DNA of 64,000 bases from Sodiomyces alkalinus F11 (GCF_003711515.1 NW_021167079.1:6132385-6196384); one strand, 5' to 3'; shown: positions 1 to 10,012, counted from the stretch's first letter. Translations and numbers: made by a program. Notes: generated from the letters alone by a model not told the origin.

Positions 1-3000
1 TTGAGAAATGCCAGTTACTTCCCATCACCGGCAACTACGTTTGCCCCTGTACTCGAGTCCACTATGACTCCATGGCCAGCTCGTCGTCCCGTCCCTCCTC
101 CACCTTCCGAACCACCACCTCCTCCACCACCACCTCCACCACCTCCTCCAAAGGATGGAGCGTTTCTACCATTTGCCTCAGCTCTTCCAGCTCCTGCGTT
201 CCGAACTACACCATCATCCCCTGGCCGCGAGTCAGGTTCTGCCTCTGGTCTCAGATATCACCATCAAACACCACACCGACCCACTGCTTACGAGGATCTC
301 GTCACTCGACTCCATACCACCCCGCTAAATGCGCCGCCGCATTACTTTACACGGCTACCTAACTCACCGGCTTTCGACAACCCTCAGCTCAACGCAGGCT
401 CGAGTTCTTCTGAATCAGACCTCCACCCTCCCAGACCACGCCGTCCCGGCCATGCGCGGTCTGTGAGCCATCCGTTTCCCTACTTATTATCCAAGAAAAA
501 ACAACGCCCTAACATCAACATCAACCCTGATTCTGACTCCGAAATTGACGACGGATTCCCACCGCGACCGCCCCAAGGCAAATCTCATAAGAGGGGGAAC
601 ATGGCGGGTGGCAGTCGGGATTTTGTGACGGGAAACTGCATGACCTGCAATTCCCTTGTGCGATGGCCCAGGGAGCTGAGGGTTTTCAAATGCACCGTTT
701 GTGTCACCATCAACGATGTCCACCCAGACCATCGCCCGGAACCCCGATCCGAGGACGCCCCGCGCTGGCTGCGAAACCCTGTTCTCGACGCCTCGTCCTC
801 GCCCCCTAGGAGCAGTACTCGTCAGGCCGACAGAACAGATACAGGCGAGATTTCGTTGGAGCACACGAGATCATTGGTATACCAGTGCATTCGGGCATAT
901 CTCGCCTCGGCTGCCACCAAGGCTCAGCATGGAGGGACCGCGGCGCGTTCTGCGATGTCTGGCCTGCAAGCCGTATCTCCATTTGAGGACGAACATTCAT
1001 GGGACCCAACCAGCGAAACGCCATCAAAATTCCAATTTCTCCAACAGCCGACGCTTCATCTGGAACCTCGCCGGGACCCATCAACTGCTCGGTCTTACTC
1101 GTCTTCGTATCCCGGTCGTCCACCTGTGCATGACCTTATAGCGGACGAAAGCACGCCTCGGTCTGGAGAACCGTCGTCACGGACAGATCAGGATGCAAAG
1201 CTGATCTTCAAGCCCGTTGAGAATTACATCATATCTTGCTTCGGGTCTTTCCACCGTGTGAATAATTCCTTCCTTACCAACCTCTCAACACACGCAGCTT
1301 CGCCCTCCAAATTCGTCACGACCAGGCGACCGTTGGCGGCGACTCGTCAAGAGCCTGCGAACATGCCTTCGCAAGTATGCGATCTAGACCCGAAACTCCT
1401 ACTGCTCGGCGACGTCGCGGAAAACGGAATGTGGTGGACCGGTGTGCAGGAGGATCCCCCTCCACAGAGCAAGTCGGAACGGCGTCGTCCGTCGGTGGCT
1501 ACTCCCTCTATAATCACCTCGCATTCCCCTCAGGTGGATTGGGGCCGGGCATCAGACTGGTATGCCGCGGTGGTGAACGCAGCAGAAAGTTGGCCCTCCA
1601 TTTACGATCAGCTTTGCGCAGAAGACGACTTCGAAGCGCTGCAGGTATCTGTGTTGCGAGATTTGGAGGCCACTCTCTTAGCTGCGCAGGATCACCTCCA
1701 GCGGGTGCTGCTGAAGGCTACCGAGACGTTACTTAAACGGCCCGGGCGCCCCATGAAGGACCCAAGTGACATACGGTTTCTTCTGATCATCATGCATAAC
1801 CCCCTCCTCCATGACAACTTTGCGGCCTTCAGCGGCAGTCTCCAATCCGGCGACGCCTCGCCTCGGCGGAGGAATCCCTCAGCTGGGGGCACTCGGCATC
1901 TACCAAGGCGCGGCCCAGTTTCGGGACAGCATTCTGGCATTATCAAACGAATTGTAGGTCTAATGTCCAACGCATCGAGCACCTGTCAGACTCACTTGGT
2001 TTCCTGGTTCGCGAGGTACTCCCAGTCGGCATTCGCGTCGACCAAGGACTTGGTCGGTGGCTTTTTAACATACAGGCTCATTCGCCAACGTGATAAGAAA
2101 CAAGACGCCAGGGTGGACATTACCGCCGGCTTGATCCCCAACATGACCAATGATCCCTCGGCGGCGTCACTTCACGCTGCTCTGAGCACACCCAGCGCAT
2201 CGAGGAAACCCAAAGAAATGCCGAAGAAAATGTTGTACCCTGACGACTGGCAAATCCCTGCCGCTGCTCGAGTCATGGCGCTTCTCTTTGCTGCCAATAA
2301 TACGCTCAATGTCAGGCAGGCAGACGCGTCGGCGTTAAGCAACAGTAACGTTATTCTGCGGCAGGGTGTTCAGACCTATGGTCAGCTGCTGCCAACGAGC
2401 GATTTCTACAACAGTATGGTCGACCGTGTCGACCTCGTGGCGGATTTCGAGGCCTGGGAGTCGACGAGGGTCAAGTTCTGCTTTTGCCAGTATCCTTTCT
2501 TGCTCAGTATTTGGGCCAAATCCAAAATCCTGGAGTACGATGCTCGCCGGCAAATGACGAGCAAAGCGCGCGATGCCTTGTTCGACAGCATCATGACGCG
2601 GAAAAACATCAACCAATACCTAACGCTCGACGTGCGTCGGGAGTGCCTGGTTGAAGACAGTCTGGCGGCCGTCAGCGAAGTCATCGGGAGCGGCGGTGAA
2701 GACATCAAGAAAAGGTTGCGAATCGTCTTCAAGGGCGAGGAAGGCTATGATGCCGGAGGTCTTCGCAAGGAGTGGTTCCTCCTTCTCGTGCGGGAGGTCT
2801 TCAATCCTGACCACGGTAAGCCGATCCAGGGTCCAGTCCGGGTTCAACCGCTGACAGTTGCGCCAGGGATGTTCGTCTACGATGAGGATTCCCATCTCTG
2901 CTACTTCAACCCCAACTCTTTTGAGACATCGGACCAGTTCTTCCTAGTGGGGGTTGTGCTGGGTCTCGCCATATATAACTCGACCATTCTCGATGTGGCA

Positions 3001-3789
3001 CTGCCGCCGTTTGCCTATCGCAAGCTACTCGCATCGGCGCCTTCGTATTCATCTTCCTCCGCGGCACATCCGCGACCGAATATGACCTACAACCTAGAGG
3101 ACCTAGCCGAGTATCGCCCCCGCCTGGCTGCGGGACTCAAACAGCTACTTGACTATGAGGGGGAGGTCGAGGACGTGTTTGGTCTTGATTTCGTCGTCCC
3201 GGTCGAAAGATATGGCACCATATCGCAGGTCCCACTGTGTTCCGGAGGCGAGACAAAAAGCGTCACTAGTTCAAACCGGAAGGAGTACGTGGACTTATAC
3301 GTCCGATACGTCTTAGAAGCCGCGGTGGTGCGACAGTTCGAGCCTTTCAAACGGGGCTTCTACACGGTTTGCGGGGGTAACGCGTTATCTCTGTTCCGGC
3401 CCGAGGAGATCGAGCTCCTCGTCAGAGGTTCGGATGCGCCACTTGATATCAAGTCGCTCAGGGCGGTGGCCGAATACGACAATTGGGGCACCAAGAAACC
3501 GGATGGAGTGGTGCCTGTGATCCAATGGTTCTGGGAAACATTTGAACGGGCGTGTCCAAAAGAGCAACGAAGGCTCCTCTTATTCATCACAGGAAGCGAT
3601 CGGATACCTGCCATGGGCGCTTCGATCCTGCCGATCAAGATCTCTTGCCTAGGGGATGACGAAGGGCGGTATCCCATTGCGCGCACTTGCTTCAACATGC
3701 TCTCTCTCCGCCGCTACGGATCACGGGAGCGATTAGAGCATATGCTCTGGACCGCGGTGCATGAGAGCGAAGGGTTTGGCTTGAAATGA
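1..3789 (+). CDS. HUL4: HECT-type E3 ubiquitin ligase, HUL4-like (5' end possibly beyond window)
   Basis: Transfers ubiquitin from an E2 through a thioester cysteine to substrates. The frame is open from base 1 with no upstream stop. The first ATG is at 64, so the start may lie there or upstream of the window. Numbering codons from base 1: a proline tract near residues 32-50; a Cys4 zinc-like motif C213-x2-C216...C231-x2-C234 resembling the N-terminal zinc element of E6AP-type ligases; and a C-terminal HECT domain from about residue 900. The domain ends in the conserved ARTCFN motif with catalytic Cys1230, followed by the usual 32-residue tail ending EGFGLK. No intron is needed. It is tail-to-tail with MRP49 across 257 bp. 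The HECT call is firm; assignment to HUL4 rather than another HECT class rests on the zinc motif plus overall layout and is an inference. Confidence 0.93.
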   Translation: MRNASYFPSPATTFAPVLESTMTPWPARRPVPPPPSEPPPPPPPPPPPPPKDGAFLPFASALPAPAFRTTPSSPGRESGSASGLRYHHQTPHRPTAYEDLVTRLHTTPLNAPPHYFTRLPNSPAFDNPQLNAGSSSSESDLHPPRPRRPGHARSVSHPFPYLLSKKKQRPNININPDSDSEIDDGFPPRPPQGKSHKRGNMAGGSRDFVTGNCMTCNSLVRWPRELRVFKCTVCVTINDVHPDHRPEPRSEDAPRWLRNPVLDASSSPPRSSTRQADRTDTGEISLEHTRSLVYQCIRAYLASAATKAQHGGTAARSAMSGLQAVSPFEDEHSWDPTSETPSKFQFLQQPTLHLEPRRDPSTARSYSSSYPGRPPVHDLIADESTPRSGEPSSRTDQDAKLIFKPVENYIISCFGSFHRVNNSFLTNLSTHAASPSKFVTTRRPLAATRQEPANMPSQVCDLDPKLLLLGDVAENGMWWTGVQEDPPPQSKSERRRPSVATPSIITSHSPQVDWGRASDWYAAVVNAAESWPSIYDQLCAEDDFEALQVSVLRDLEATLLAAQDHLQRVLLKATETLLKRPGRPMKDPSDIRFLLIIMHNPLLHDNFAAFSGSLQSGDASPRRRNPSAGGTRHLPRRGPVSGQHSGIIKRIVGLMSNASSTCQTHLVSWFARYSQSAFASTKDLVGGFLTYRLIRQRDKKQDARVDITAGLIPNMTNDPSAASLHAALSTPSASRKPKEMPKKMLYPDDWQIPAAARVMALLFAANNTLNVRQADASALSNSNVILRQGVQTYGQLLPTSDFYNSMVDRVDLVADFEAWESTRVKFCFCQYPFLLSIWAKSKILEYDARRQMTSKARDALFDSIMTRKNINQYLTLDVRRECLVEDSLAAVSEVIGSGGEDIKKRLRIVFKGEEGYDAGGLRKEWFLLLVREVFNPDHGKPIQGPVRVQPLTVAPGMFVYDEDSHLCYFNPNSFETSDQFFLVGVVLGLAIYNSTILDVALPPFAYRKLLASAPSYSSSSAAHPRPNMTYNLEDLAEYRPRLAAGLKQLLDYEGEVEDVFGLDFVVPVERYGTISQVPLCSGGETKSVTSSNRKEYVDLYVRYVLEAAVVRQFEPFKRGFYTVCGGNALSLFRPEEIELLVRGSDAPLDIKSLRAVAEYDNWGTKKPDGVVPVIQWFWETFERACPKEQRRLLLFITGSDRIPAMGASILPIKISCLGDDEGRYPIARTCFNMLSLRRYGSRERLEHMLWTAVHESEGFGLK

Positions 3790-4046
3790 ACTGTGTGGGA
3801 GCCTGTATCATTTCTTCTTAAAAATGACGAACTTCCTGGGTATATCCTGTATCATCATTGCGAGGAGTTATGGCAACGGCAAATGGGAAAGGGGGCAATG
3901 TGATCCCGGATTGTCAGTCCAATACCATACGCCAGGACGCCCCTGATTTTACTTTCAACTCTGGAGGCTTCGGTGTTTGCTACGGAGTACACAGTACAGC
4001 TTTATACAAATATTCATACATGAGCCCGCGTGTGCCATGCGCATTA

Positions 4047-4912
4047 TTACGCCGCTCCCGCCGTCCTAGCCCTCTCGAGCATAGCCCTCTCTCGCCGTCT
4101 CTCCTCCACCCTAACCCTTTGAATCTCCCGGTCGATGGCGCCCTGGCGCTGCATCTCCACCACCTCGCGCATCTCGGCCTCCTCCTCCGGCGTAGTTTGG
4201 ACGGGCTGGGCACGCGTCTCAGCCAAGAAGTGGTTGAAGATCTCGTCGGACGGCTTCCCTTTCATATCGATTTTGACGACGCGCTCGTCGGCGGCGGGGT
4301 CGACGGCTTTGGAGGCGTCGATGGCGGATGAGGGCGGCTGGACGCGGACGACGGGCTCTTGGCCCGCTGCTACTGGGGCGTCGTCCTTGCGGAAGTAGAC
4401 GGACATGACGGCGGTGCCTTCGTTTGTCTCCTTGCGGTTCACGATCATGGGGATGGCCGGGTTGTAGTATTTTAGCCGGGGGAGCATGTCGCGCCAGAAT
4501 CTCCTGGATTTGTTCAAACGGGGTTGGTTGTTAGCTTTTGTTCGGATTTCTTTTCGCTCCGAGGATGGGGGGCAATTTATTTCGTCGGTCGAAGGTGCAC
4601 GAGTGAAAGGGACGGTCAAAGACGAACCTGGGTCCCATGTGGCCGTCGTTATACGTCTTCGCGAACTCCATGTGTATTCTCGTCACAGACGGAGGGAGTA
4701 TTGCCGCGCCGGGGCCGTGGCGTATCCTCAGGATCTGCGGAATGTCAGCTGCTCTGTCGTGTCATTCATGACGGGGACGGTTTCTAGGATTCCTACTTTC
4801 TATCTCACTGGTTAGCAAAAGGTTGAATGTATCAATTGGTCCGGTATTGAGGTAATTGAATACTTACCGTACGAAGTTTGTGCCATCTGGATGCTGGGCT
4901 TGTGCCGACCAT
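4047..4912 (-). CDS. MRP49: Mitochondrial large-subunit ribosomal protein MRP49/mL61 (L51/S25/CI-B8 fold)
   Basis: Component of the mitochondrial 54S subunit. Three exons on the minus strand: 4868-4912, 4628-4734 and 4047-4503, separated by GT-AG introns of 133 and 124 nt. The spliced length is 609 nt (202 aa) and the frame closes exactly. Exon 1 gives MVGTSPASRWHKLRT; exon 2 carries the family signature RIRHGPGAAILPPSV and ends at GHMGPR; exon 3 continues RFWRDMLPRLKYYNP, the conserved core of the L51/S25/CI-B8 family. An ATG at 4619 opens a longer single frame but lies inside intron 2, so it is rejected as the start. The C-terminus is a charged helix rich in Glu and Arg. The gene is divergent from GEP3, another mitoribosome gene. 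Confidence 0.92.
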
Positions 4913-5252
4913 TGTGACGAGTTGGACCGAAGCTTCCACACGGGGATCTGAGGTCTAGTCTCGGTCGCGTGGTCGAGTGAATGCGGATGCTCAGAAAAAT
5001 GTACTGCATCGAGTCCTGCGACTTCACGGGACCGGGCCGGATTAATCCAGATAAGATAAGAATTGGGTAAGGCACCTAAGATGCCTAGGTAGGTACCTAG
5101 GTACTTCTAGAAGCGATAAGATAAGATAGCTCGTCAAAGTTGGAGGAAATTCTGGAATCGCGTCTTGGGATTTATTATTTTTAGTCGTCGTAACGAACAT
5201 GCGACTTCTGTAACATTGTAAAGACGACATTCTTATTTTATTTTATTTGGTA
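4913..5252. promoter_or_regulatory. Divergent promoter MRP49/GEP3 with two tandem GATAAGATAAG elements
   Basis: The 340 bp between the two start codons must drive both genes. GATAAGATAAG occurs at 5050-5060 and again at 5115-5125, the second followed immediately by GATAG. Between them at about 5072-5104 is a cluster of nested GGTAC/CCTAGG palindromes. GATA-type zinc-finger factors bind GATAAG; a role here is inferred. Confidence 0.55.
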
Positions 5253-7526
5253 ATGCATCGAGCTCTACCTTCAAAATGGCTGAGGAGCGCGCTGCGAATG
5301 GGGGACCGAGCATTGCTCACTGAGCTGCCTGGTTACCTTTGCCCGGCCCTGGGCTTGTCCACGACGCGTGCGAACCACCACCACGGACACATGCCTCTCG
5401 TTCTCCCTACAAGACAACGACGATGTTTTCATGTCGACTCTCAAGGTGTGGACCTGGACCTGGACCAACCGGTTGAATCGTCTACGGACGAAGCACTTGC
5501 AGCGAAGAAGCTTCCGCTTCAATGCCATGGCTGCGGCGCCTTCGCCCAGATCAGCCACGCAAACGAGGCGGGCTTCTACGACCTAAAGCGCAAAGCCGTC
5601 CGGAAGTTTCTGGGCCTCGAAGAACAATTAGAAAGCCCTGAAAAGGATCTCGAGGAGAAAGATGAGGAAGACTTCGTTGTGGATCAGGCTTTGCAGTCGC
5701 TGGAACCGGAGAAGCTGGAGGAACTGGGCATTGACCCTAGAACGTTCCATTACGGCGAGGAGACAGAGTCGCATATGACTTGTAAGCCNNNNNNNNNNNN
5801 NNNNNNNNNNNNNNNNNNNNNNNNNNNNNNNNNACATGTGCAATTGTTTGAGGAACCGCCGCAACTGATGAAACATACGCCAGCCAAACCGAATACCACG
5901 CCGCTATGCGATCGCTGCCATAAGCTCGTTCATCATCGCGAAGGGACTCCGATCTTCCACCCGAATGTAGACGCACTGCGAGAGACGATCGGGGAGTCGC
6001 CATACAAGTACAACCATATCTATCATGTCATTGACGCCGCCGACTTCCCCATGTCACTCCTGCCCCGCTTACACCAGCTCCTGGGCGATGTCAGCCTTCG
6101 CCGCAAGAACCGACGGTCCAGGGCTGGCCGATACTACCAGGACCGCCAGTTCGAAATGAGCTTCATCATCACTCGGGCGGACCTCCTGACACCGACGGAA
6201 AAGCAGGCCAATTCCCTGATGCCGTATCTGAGGGACACCCTCCGCGACGCTCTGGGTTCCTTCGGGAAGCACATTCGACTGGGCAATTTGAGGGTGGTCA
6301 GCGCGAAGCGAGGCTGGTGGACGAAAGAGCTGAAGCAGGAGATCTACAAGAGGGGTGGCGCTGGCTGGATGGTTGGCAAGGTCAACGTGGGGAAAAGTCA
6401 GCTATTCGAGGCTGTGTTCCCCAAAGGCACCACGGCCGACATTCCGGCGTCTCGCGACCCCATCGAGGTGTCCATGTTCGCGCGGGAAGAAGACAGCGAG
6501 AATGCGAGGTACATCGAGGATGAGGTTGTCGACGGTGAGGAGGAGAAGATTGACCCGGACTCCCTACTCCCGCCAACGCGACCTGAGGTCAACTATCCCG
6601 AGATGCCCACCGTGTCTTCTCTCCCCGGCACCACGGCATCACCTATCCGTATCCCCTTCGGCAACGGCAAGGGTGAGCTCATCGATTTGCCTGGACTCGC
6701 CCGAAGTGACCTCGAGCTGTTCGTACAGGAAGAACACAGGCAGTCCATGATCATGCAAAAGCGGATCAAGCCGACCCAGTACTCCATCAAACCCGGACAA
6801 TCGCTGCTTCTCGGCGGGTTGATTCGTATCACGCCCAAGACGCCCAACCTGATCTTCCTGGGCTACAATTTCACTCCACTCGAGGAGCACCTTACGGCCA
6901 CCGACAAGGCGATCGGCTTCCACGACCAGACGAGGACGGCACCGGGAGTCGTCAACATTGCCACCCCCGAGGCCGCCTCCCAGATGGCTCACGCTGGGAC
7001 CTTTCAGCTCCGCCATGACGTGACGAAGCTCCGCGCCGGTCCCCTCACCCGCAAAGACGCCATCAATCTGGACATTGAAAGGCTTCCCTTCCGCGTTCTG
7101 TCCACGGATATTCTCGTCGAGGGCGTCGGCTGGGTCGAGCTGACGGCCCAGGTCCGCACCAAGCAACTATACGCCCGGCCCATCGCAGAGGAAGCGCCCC
7201 AGCCGGACCCGGAGGAGCTGGCAAAGGATCCATTTGCCGTTCTAGAACAGCTGGCCCGCGACGGGAAGAAGGGTGAGTCTGCGCCGCGCAAGGGACCGAC
7301 CAGGGGACCGACCGAGCCGAACTGGCCCCTCGTGGATGTGTACAGCCCGTTGGGCAAGTTCGTAGGCTCCCGGGCACCGATGAACGGTTGGCTTTTGAAC
7401 AAGCCACGCGTGTTGGATAAGCACAAGAAGGCACGCCCGCGGAAGAGCATGAAGGGGGCGAAGAAGCGGGAGAAGCTAGCCACAAGGGCGCCTGCGGGCG
7501 GTGCAGCTTCGACGGCAGAAACGTAG
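5253..7526 (+). CDS. GEP3: Mitochondrial circularly permuted GTPase, GEP3/MTG3 (YqeH family)
   Basis: A YqeH-type GTPase needed for assembly of the small mitochondrial ribosomal subunit; in yeast it was named for genetic interaction with prohibitins. The first ATG is 5253, giving about 757 residues including 15 unknown codons. The N-terminus is Arg-rich, Asp/Glu-poor and suited to a mitochondrial presequence. Zinc ligand pairs C91-x2-C94 and C219-x2-C222 (CDRC) are present. G motifs appear in permuted order: G4 TRAD at 307-310, G5 SAK at 350-352, G1 GKVNVGKS at 375-382, G2 around PGTTASP, G3 DLPG at 478-481. This order is diagnostic of the YlqF/YqeH class. The C-terminus is Lys/Arg-rich, as expected for rRNA binding. 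The gene contains a 45-base N run at 5789-5833. Confidence 0.92.
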   Translation: MHRALPSKWLRSALRMGDRALLTELPGYLCPALGLSTTRANHHHGHMPLVLPTRQRRCFHVDSQGVDLDLDQPVESSTDEALAAKKLPLQCHGCGAFAQISHANEAGFYDLKRKAVRKFLGLEEQLESPEKDLEEKDEEDFVVDQALQSLEPEKLEELGIDPRTFHYGEETESHMTCKXXXXXXXXXXXXXXXXHVQLFEEPPQLMKHTPAKPNTTPLCDRCHKLVHHREGTPIFHPNVDALRETIGESPYKYNHIYHVIDAADFPMSLLPRLHQLLGDVSLRRKNRRSRAGRYYQDRQFEMSFIITRADLLTPTEKQANSLMPYLRDTLRDALGSFGKHIRLGNLRVVSAKRGWWTKELKQEIYKRGGAGWMVGKVNVGKSQLFEAVFPKGTTADIPASRDPIEVSMFAREEDSENARYIEDEVVDGEEEKIDPDSLLPPTRPEVNYPEMPTVSSLPGTTASPIRIPFGNGKGELIDLPGLARSDLELFVQEEHRQSMIMQKRIKPTQYSIKPGQSLLLGGLIRITPKTPNLIFLGYNFTPLEEHLTATDKAIGFHDQTRTAPGVVNIATPEAASQMAHAGTFQLRHDVTKLRAGPLTRKDAINLDIERLPFRVLSTDILVEGVGWVELTAQVRTKQLYARPIAEEAPQPDPEELAKDPFAVLEQLARDGKKGESAPRKGPTRGPTEPNWPLVDVYSPLGKFVGSRAPMNGWLLNKPRVLDKHKKARPRKSMKGAKKREKLATRAPAGGAASTAET
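5789..5833. other. Assembly gap or masked bases (45 N) inside GEP3
   Basis: Exactly 45 Ns lie within the coding frame, a multiple of three, and the frame continues on both sides. The bases just before the gap (GTAAGCC) could also be a splice donor, so part of the missing sequence may be intronic. The gap lies between the two zinc ligand pairs. Confidence 0.98.
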
Positions 7527-7997
7527 TGAGCTAGCTATTCCAAGCTTTAGCTTCCTTGCCTCCTTGTGTCTTCAATTTTGTCGACTACCGTGGGGAATAA
7601 GGGGCATCTTGTACAATATACTGTAACACCACATCTTCAACCTCATATGTAGATATACGCAATATTATAAAGGACAGGTGGAGCCCCATCATTTGGGTGT
7701 CTCTTGGAAAAAGATAATAAAAACAAACATCATAAAAGGCCAAGAGACAGGACCTCGCGGTAGGATTTGCCCCGTAACATTGTAGCGCTTTTTCCGTCGC
7801 GTCATGGCTTGGATAGATCGTCGAGAGATGAATCGAGAAGGGGTATCAACCAAAACATTCCGTGCACGCCTCATAGCCTCGTTTTCACCAGTCTAGCCCG
7901 TCTTCCTGATTCAGCTTCAGCACATCCCAGGTAGCAAGTAACGCAAATATTTCGGTTGGCGGAAGAAAGATGTTGTCCAGTCCGTTGGACAACATTT
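7527..7997. other. Convergent 3' intergenic region GEP3 / HTH gene
   Basis: 471 bp between two facing stop codons. It holds AT-rich 3'-UTR-like sequence with several AATATA/AATAAA-like polyadenylation stretches around 7610-7730. No gene or RNA is recognised. Confidence 0.6.
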
Positions 7998-9068
7998 TCA
8001 AGGTACCCCCGGCGGTCCAACCGGGGTGGCAACCAGCTCGCGGAAGCGGAGGTAGAAGGTCTCCGGGTCGAGCCCTTCCTGCTGCAGCGCCTGGAGCTGC
8101 TCGAGCTGGGCTGCGCGCCTGGCAGCCTCCAGCTCGCGGCGGGCTTCCCAGCGCACGCTGACGAGGGCGGCCTTGCGCAGGTCCAATTCGGATTCTGCGG
8201 CGGCCCGCTGGGCGTCGGGCATGGCGCGGTACTCCGCCTTGAGTCGGTCGAGGTCGAGGGCGGTCGCGTTGGGGGTGTGAGGTCCGTTGACGGCAACGGC
8301 ACCGCCGGGGCCGCCGGTAGGCCGTCCACCGGCGATTCCCGGGCCCGGTGCGGTGCTGTTCCCGCTGCCGGGAGGGAGGATCTCGTTGAGCAGGTCGCGA
8401 GCGCGAGCACGGGCGGCGGCGTCGTTAGGTGTCGCTACCCCTCTCTGTTGCTGTTGCTGGTGTTGTTGTTGTTGTTGTTGCTGTTGTTGTTGATGTTGGT
8501 GTTGATGTTGCTGCTGATGATGGGGATGCGGTTGATGCTCTTGTTGGTGGTGCTGTTGGTGGTGCTGTTGGTGTTGTGGGGCCAGTGGTGGGAGCGGCTG
8601 TTGTCCTTGTGGTTGTTGCTGCTGCTGCGGGTGTTGCTGAGGGGGTGGTTGGACCGGCGTCTGCTGCGCACCAGGGATGACGCGGTTGTTAAGCGGTCCA
8701 CCTGCTGAAAGGACATTCGTGAGGGAAGTAGGATGATGAGGAACGTTGGAGTTGGGATCGGGGATGACGCCGTCGCGATGAGGGTCTAAGCCCCCAGGGG
8801 AGGGTGACGGCGTATCATCGTCGTCGGAGTGGGAGCCGGGATGGTGAAAACGGGGGCCGGAGCTCGTGGAACCGTGGGCGAGAGCCGTAGGGGTGGAGGT
8901 GGCAGTGGCAGTGGCAGTGCCGGTTTTCGATCGACGGAGGGTTGTCTTGATCGTGTTGAAGGGGATATCGGGGAGGATCTTGTGAATTTTCTTGGCACCG
9001 TAGCCGGTCGCACGAAGCTCGAAGATGCGGGCGCGGAGCGACGGGTCAAGCTGCCTCCCGCGAACCAT
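7998..9068 (-). CDS. Helix-turn-helix protein with long polyglutamine/histidine tract, possible transcription regulator
   Basis: A single-exon 356-aa protein. Residues 1-46 form a homeodomain-like helix-turn-helix of the type at the N-terminus of Tc1/pogo transposases and paired-like regulators: a basic start (MVRGRQLDPSLRARIFELR), then a turn and a second helix around GAKKIHKILPD. The centre is low complexity: Thr/Ala repeats, a Pro/Ser region, then a Gln/His tract of about 75 residues encoded mostly by CAA and CAG. The C-terminal 100 residues form a predicted amphipathic helix rich in Glu, Arg, Leu and Ala (KAEYRAMPDAQRAAAESELD), probably a coiled coil. There is no transposase catalytic domain, so this looks like a domesticated DNA-binding module. 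Function is not known to me; nuclear regulation is an inference. Confidence 0.75.
   Translation of the reverse strand: MVRGRQLDPSLRARIFELRATGYGAKKIHKILPDIPFNTIKTTLRRSKTGTATATATSTPTALAHGSTSSGPRFHHPGSHSDDDDTPSPSPGGLDPHRDGVIPDPNSNVPHHPTSLTNVLSAGGPLNNRVIPGAQQTPVQPPPQQHPQQQQQPQGQQPLPPLAPQHQQHHQQHHQQEHQPHPHHQQQHQHQHQQQQQQQQQQHQQQQQRGVATPNDAAARARARDLLNEILPPGSGNSTAPGPGIAGGRPTGGPGGAVAVNGPHTPNATALDLDRLKAEYRAMPDAQRAAAESELDLRKAALVSVRWEARRELEAARRAAQLEQLQALQQEGLDPETFYLRFRELVATPVGPPGVP
8445..8600 (-). repeat. Trinucleotide-rich tract encoding poly-Gln/His
   Basis: On the plus strand the tract reads as TTG/CTG/ATG triplets. In the coding strand it is CAA/CAG/CAT/CAC, giving uninterrupted runs of up to ten glutamines and frequent QHQ units. 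Such tracts are prone to length variation. Confidence 0.9.
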
Positions 9069-10012
9069 CGTTCACTTGCTGCCTTATTATCTTTAGCAGA
9101 TATGCCTCTTTCCCTCCTTTCCTCCTTTCGCTTTCTCCCCACGACCGTATACCCCTTCCTCTGTTTTCCCCGGCTGTGCTTTTGTCAGGCTCGCGTCCGA
9201 GTTATCGCGAACTCGGGCGCGGATCAGGGAGGGTCTACTCCGTAGTGTCGGTCGTTTCCTCCGTAGTGGGTACGATGTGGGTGAATTAGATGGATGGGTG
9301 TGGGTGTGGATGTGGGTGAGGTGGAGGGTGAGGGTGAGGGTGAGGTGGTCAAGCAGTGGGTTTTGTTGTGGGCGAGGTTCAAAATAAACAGCAAGAAAAG
9401 AGGGAAGGGGGATGTTTGTGACTTGGTTGGGGGGGGGGACACCGGGGGTTCCAAAACGGTTATAGTGGGCTGGGTCAAAGGCGTGGCAGTGGTTGGAGAG
9501 AAATGACACGAAAGAGAGGGAGGGACATTGGAGATGACAGGGTGTCAATTGGCGGGGCTATTTTCTTAAGGGTGTTCAGCACATGGATCCCTGGGTCGCA
9601 TTTTACGCGCTTTCATTCTTGACCCCCTGAAGCTTCTGATTGACATTGCCCCATATTGATGACATAAGAAGGCATCCATTCACAAATTCACACAAGGATA
9701 GCCCGCTACCTTTTCTAGGGGATTCCAACTAACAAAGTTCCCGTCACATCGTACAAAGTCCATACCAACCCTTTGATCAGTAATTACCTACGGATACAAA
9801 CCACTGTTATCGAACTAGACATCCTTTTAACCACTTCTTTTCGATTGATACAACCAAAGAATATAAGGAACAAGCTTCCGTGGCCACAGGCCAGCGACCT
9901 GTAGAAGCAGCATAGCACGCGGCGACAAGACTCTTTCCTGTCTGCACCCAAACCGCCATTTCCCTTTTGCAAAAACACTGCGCGAAGATAGATCCGAACA
10001 ACAGACACTACA
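9069..10012. other. Divergent intergenic region HTH gene / YPI1
   Basis: 944 bp between start codons. The half nearest the HTH gene carries a G-rich repeat at about 9294-9352 and a run of eleven or more Gs near 9430. The rest is AT-balanced promoter sequence with no recognisable gene. Confidence 0.5.
9294..9352 (+). repeat. G-rich minisatellite with G-quadruplex potential
   Basis: Repeats of GGGTGT, GGGTGA and GGAGGGTGAGGG units on the plus strand. At least four closely spaced GGG runs separated by 2-3 bases lie at about 9325-9345, satisfying the usual quadruplex pattern. It lies about 230-280 bp upstream of the HTH gene start. Confidence 0.7.

Noticed and set aside
4047..4619. Single-exon 190-aa MRP49 starting at 4619
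   Set aside because: Its first 36 residues are intron sequence; splicing restores the conserved RIRHGPGAA exon.
9294..9352. Interstitial telomere repeat
   Set aside because: The unit is GGGTGA/GGGTGT, not TTAGGG, and the tract is interspersed and short.
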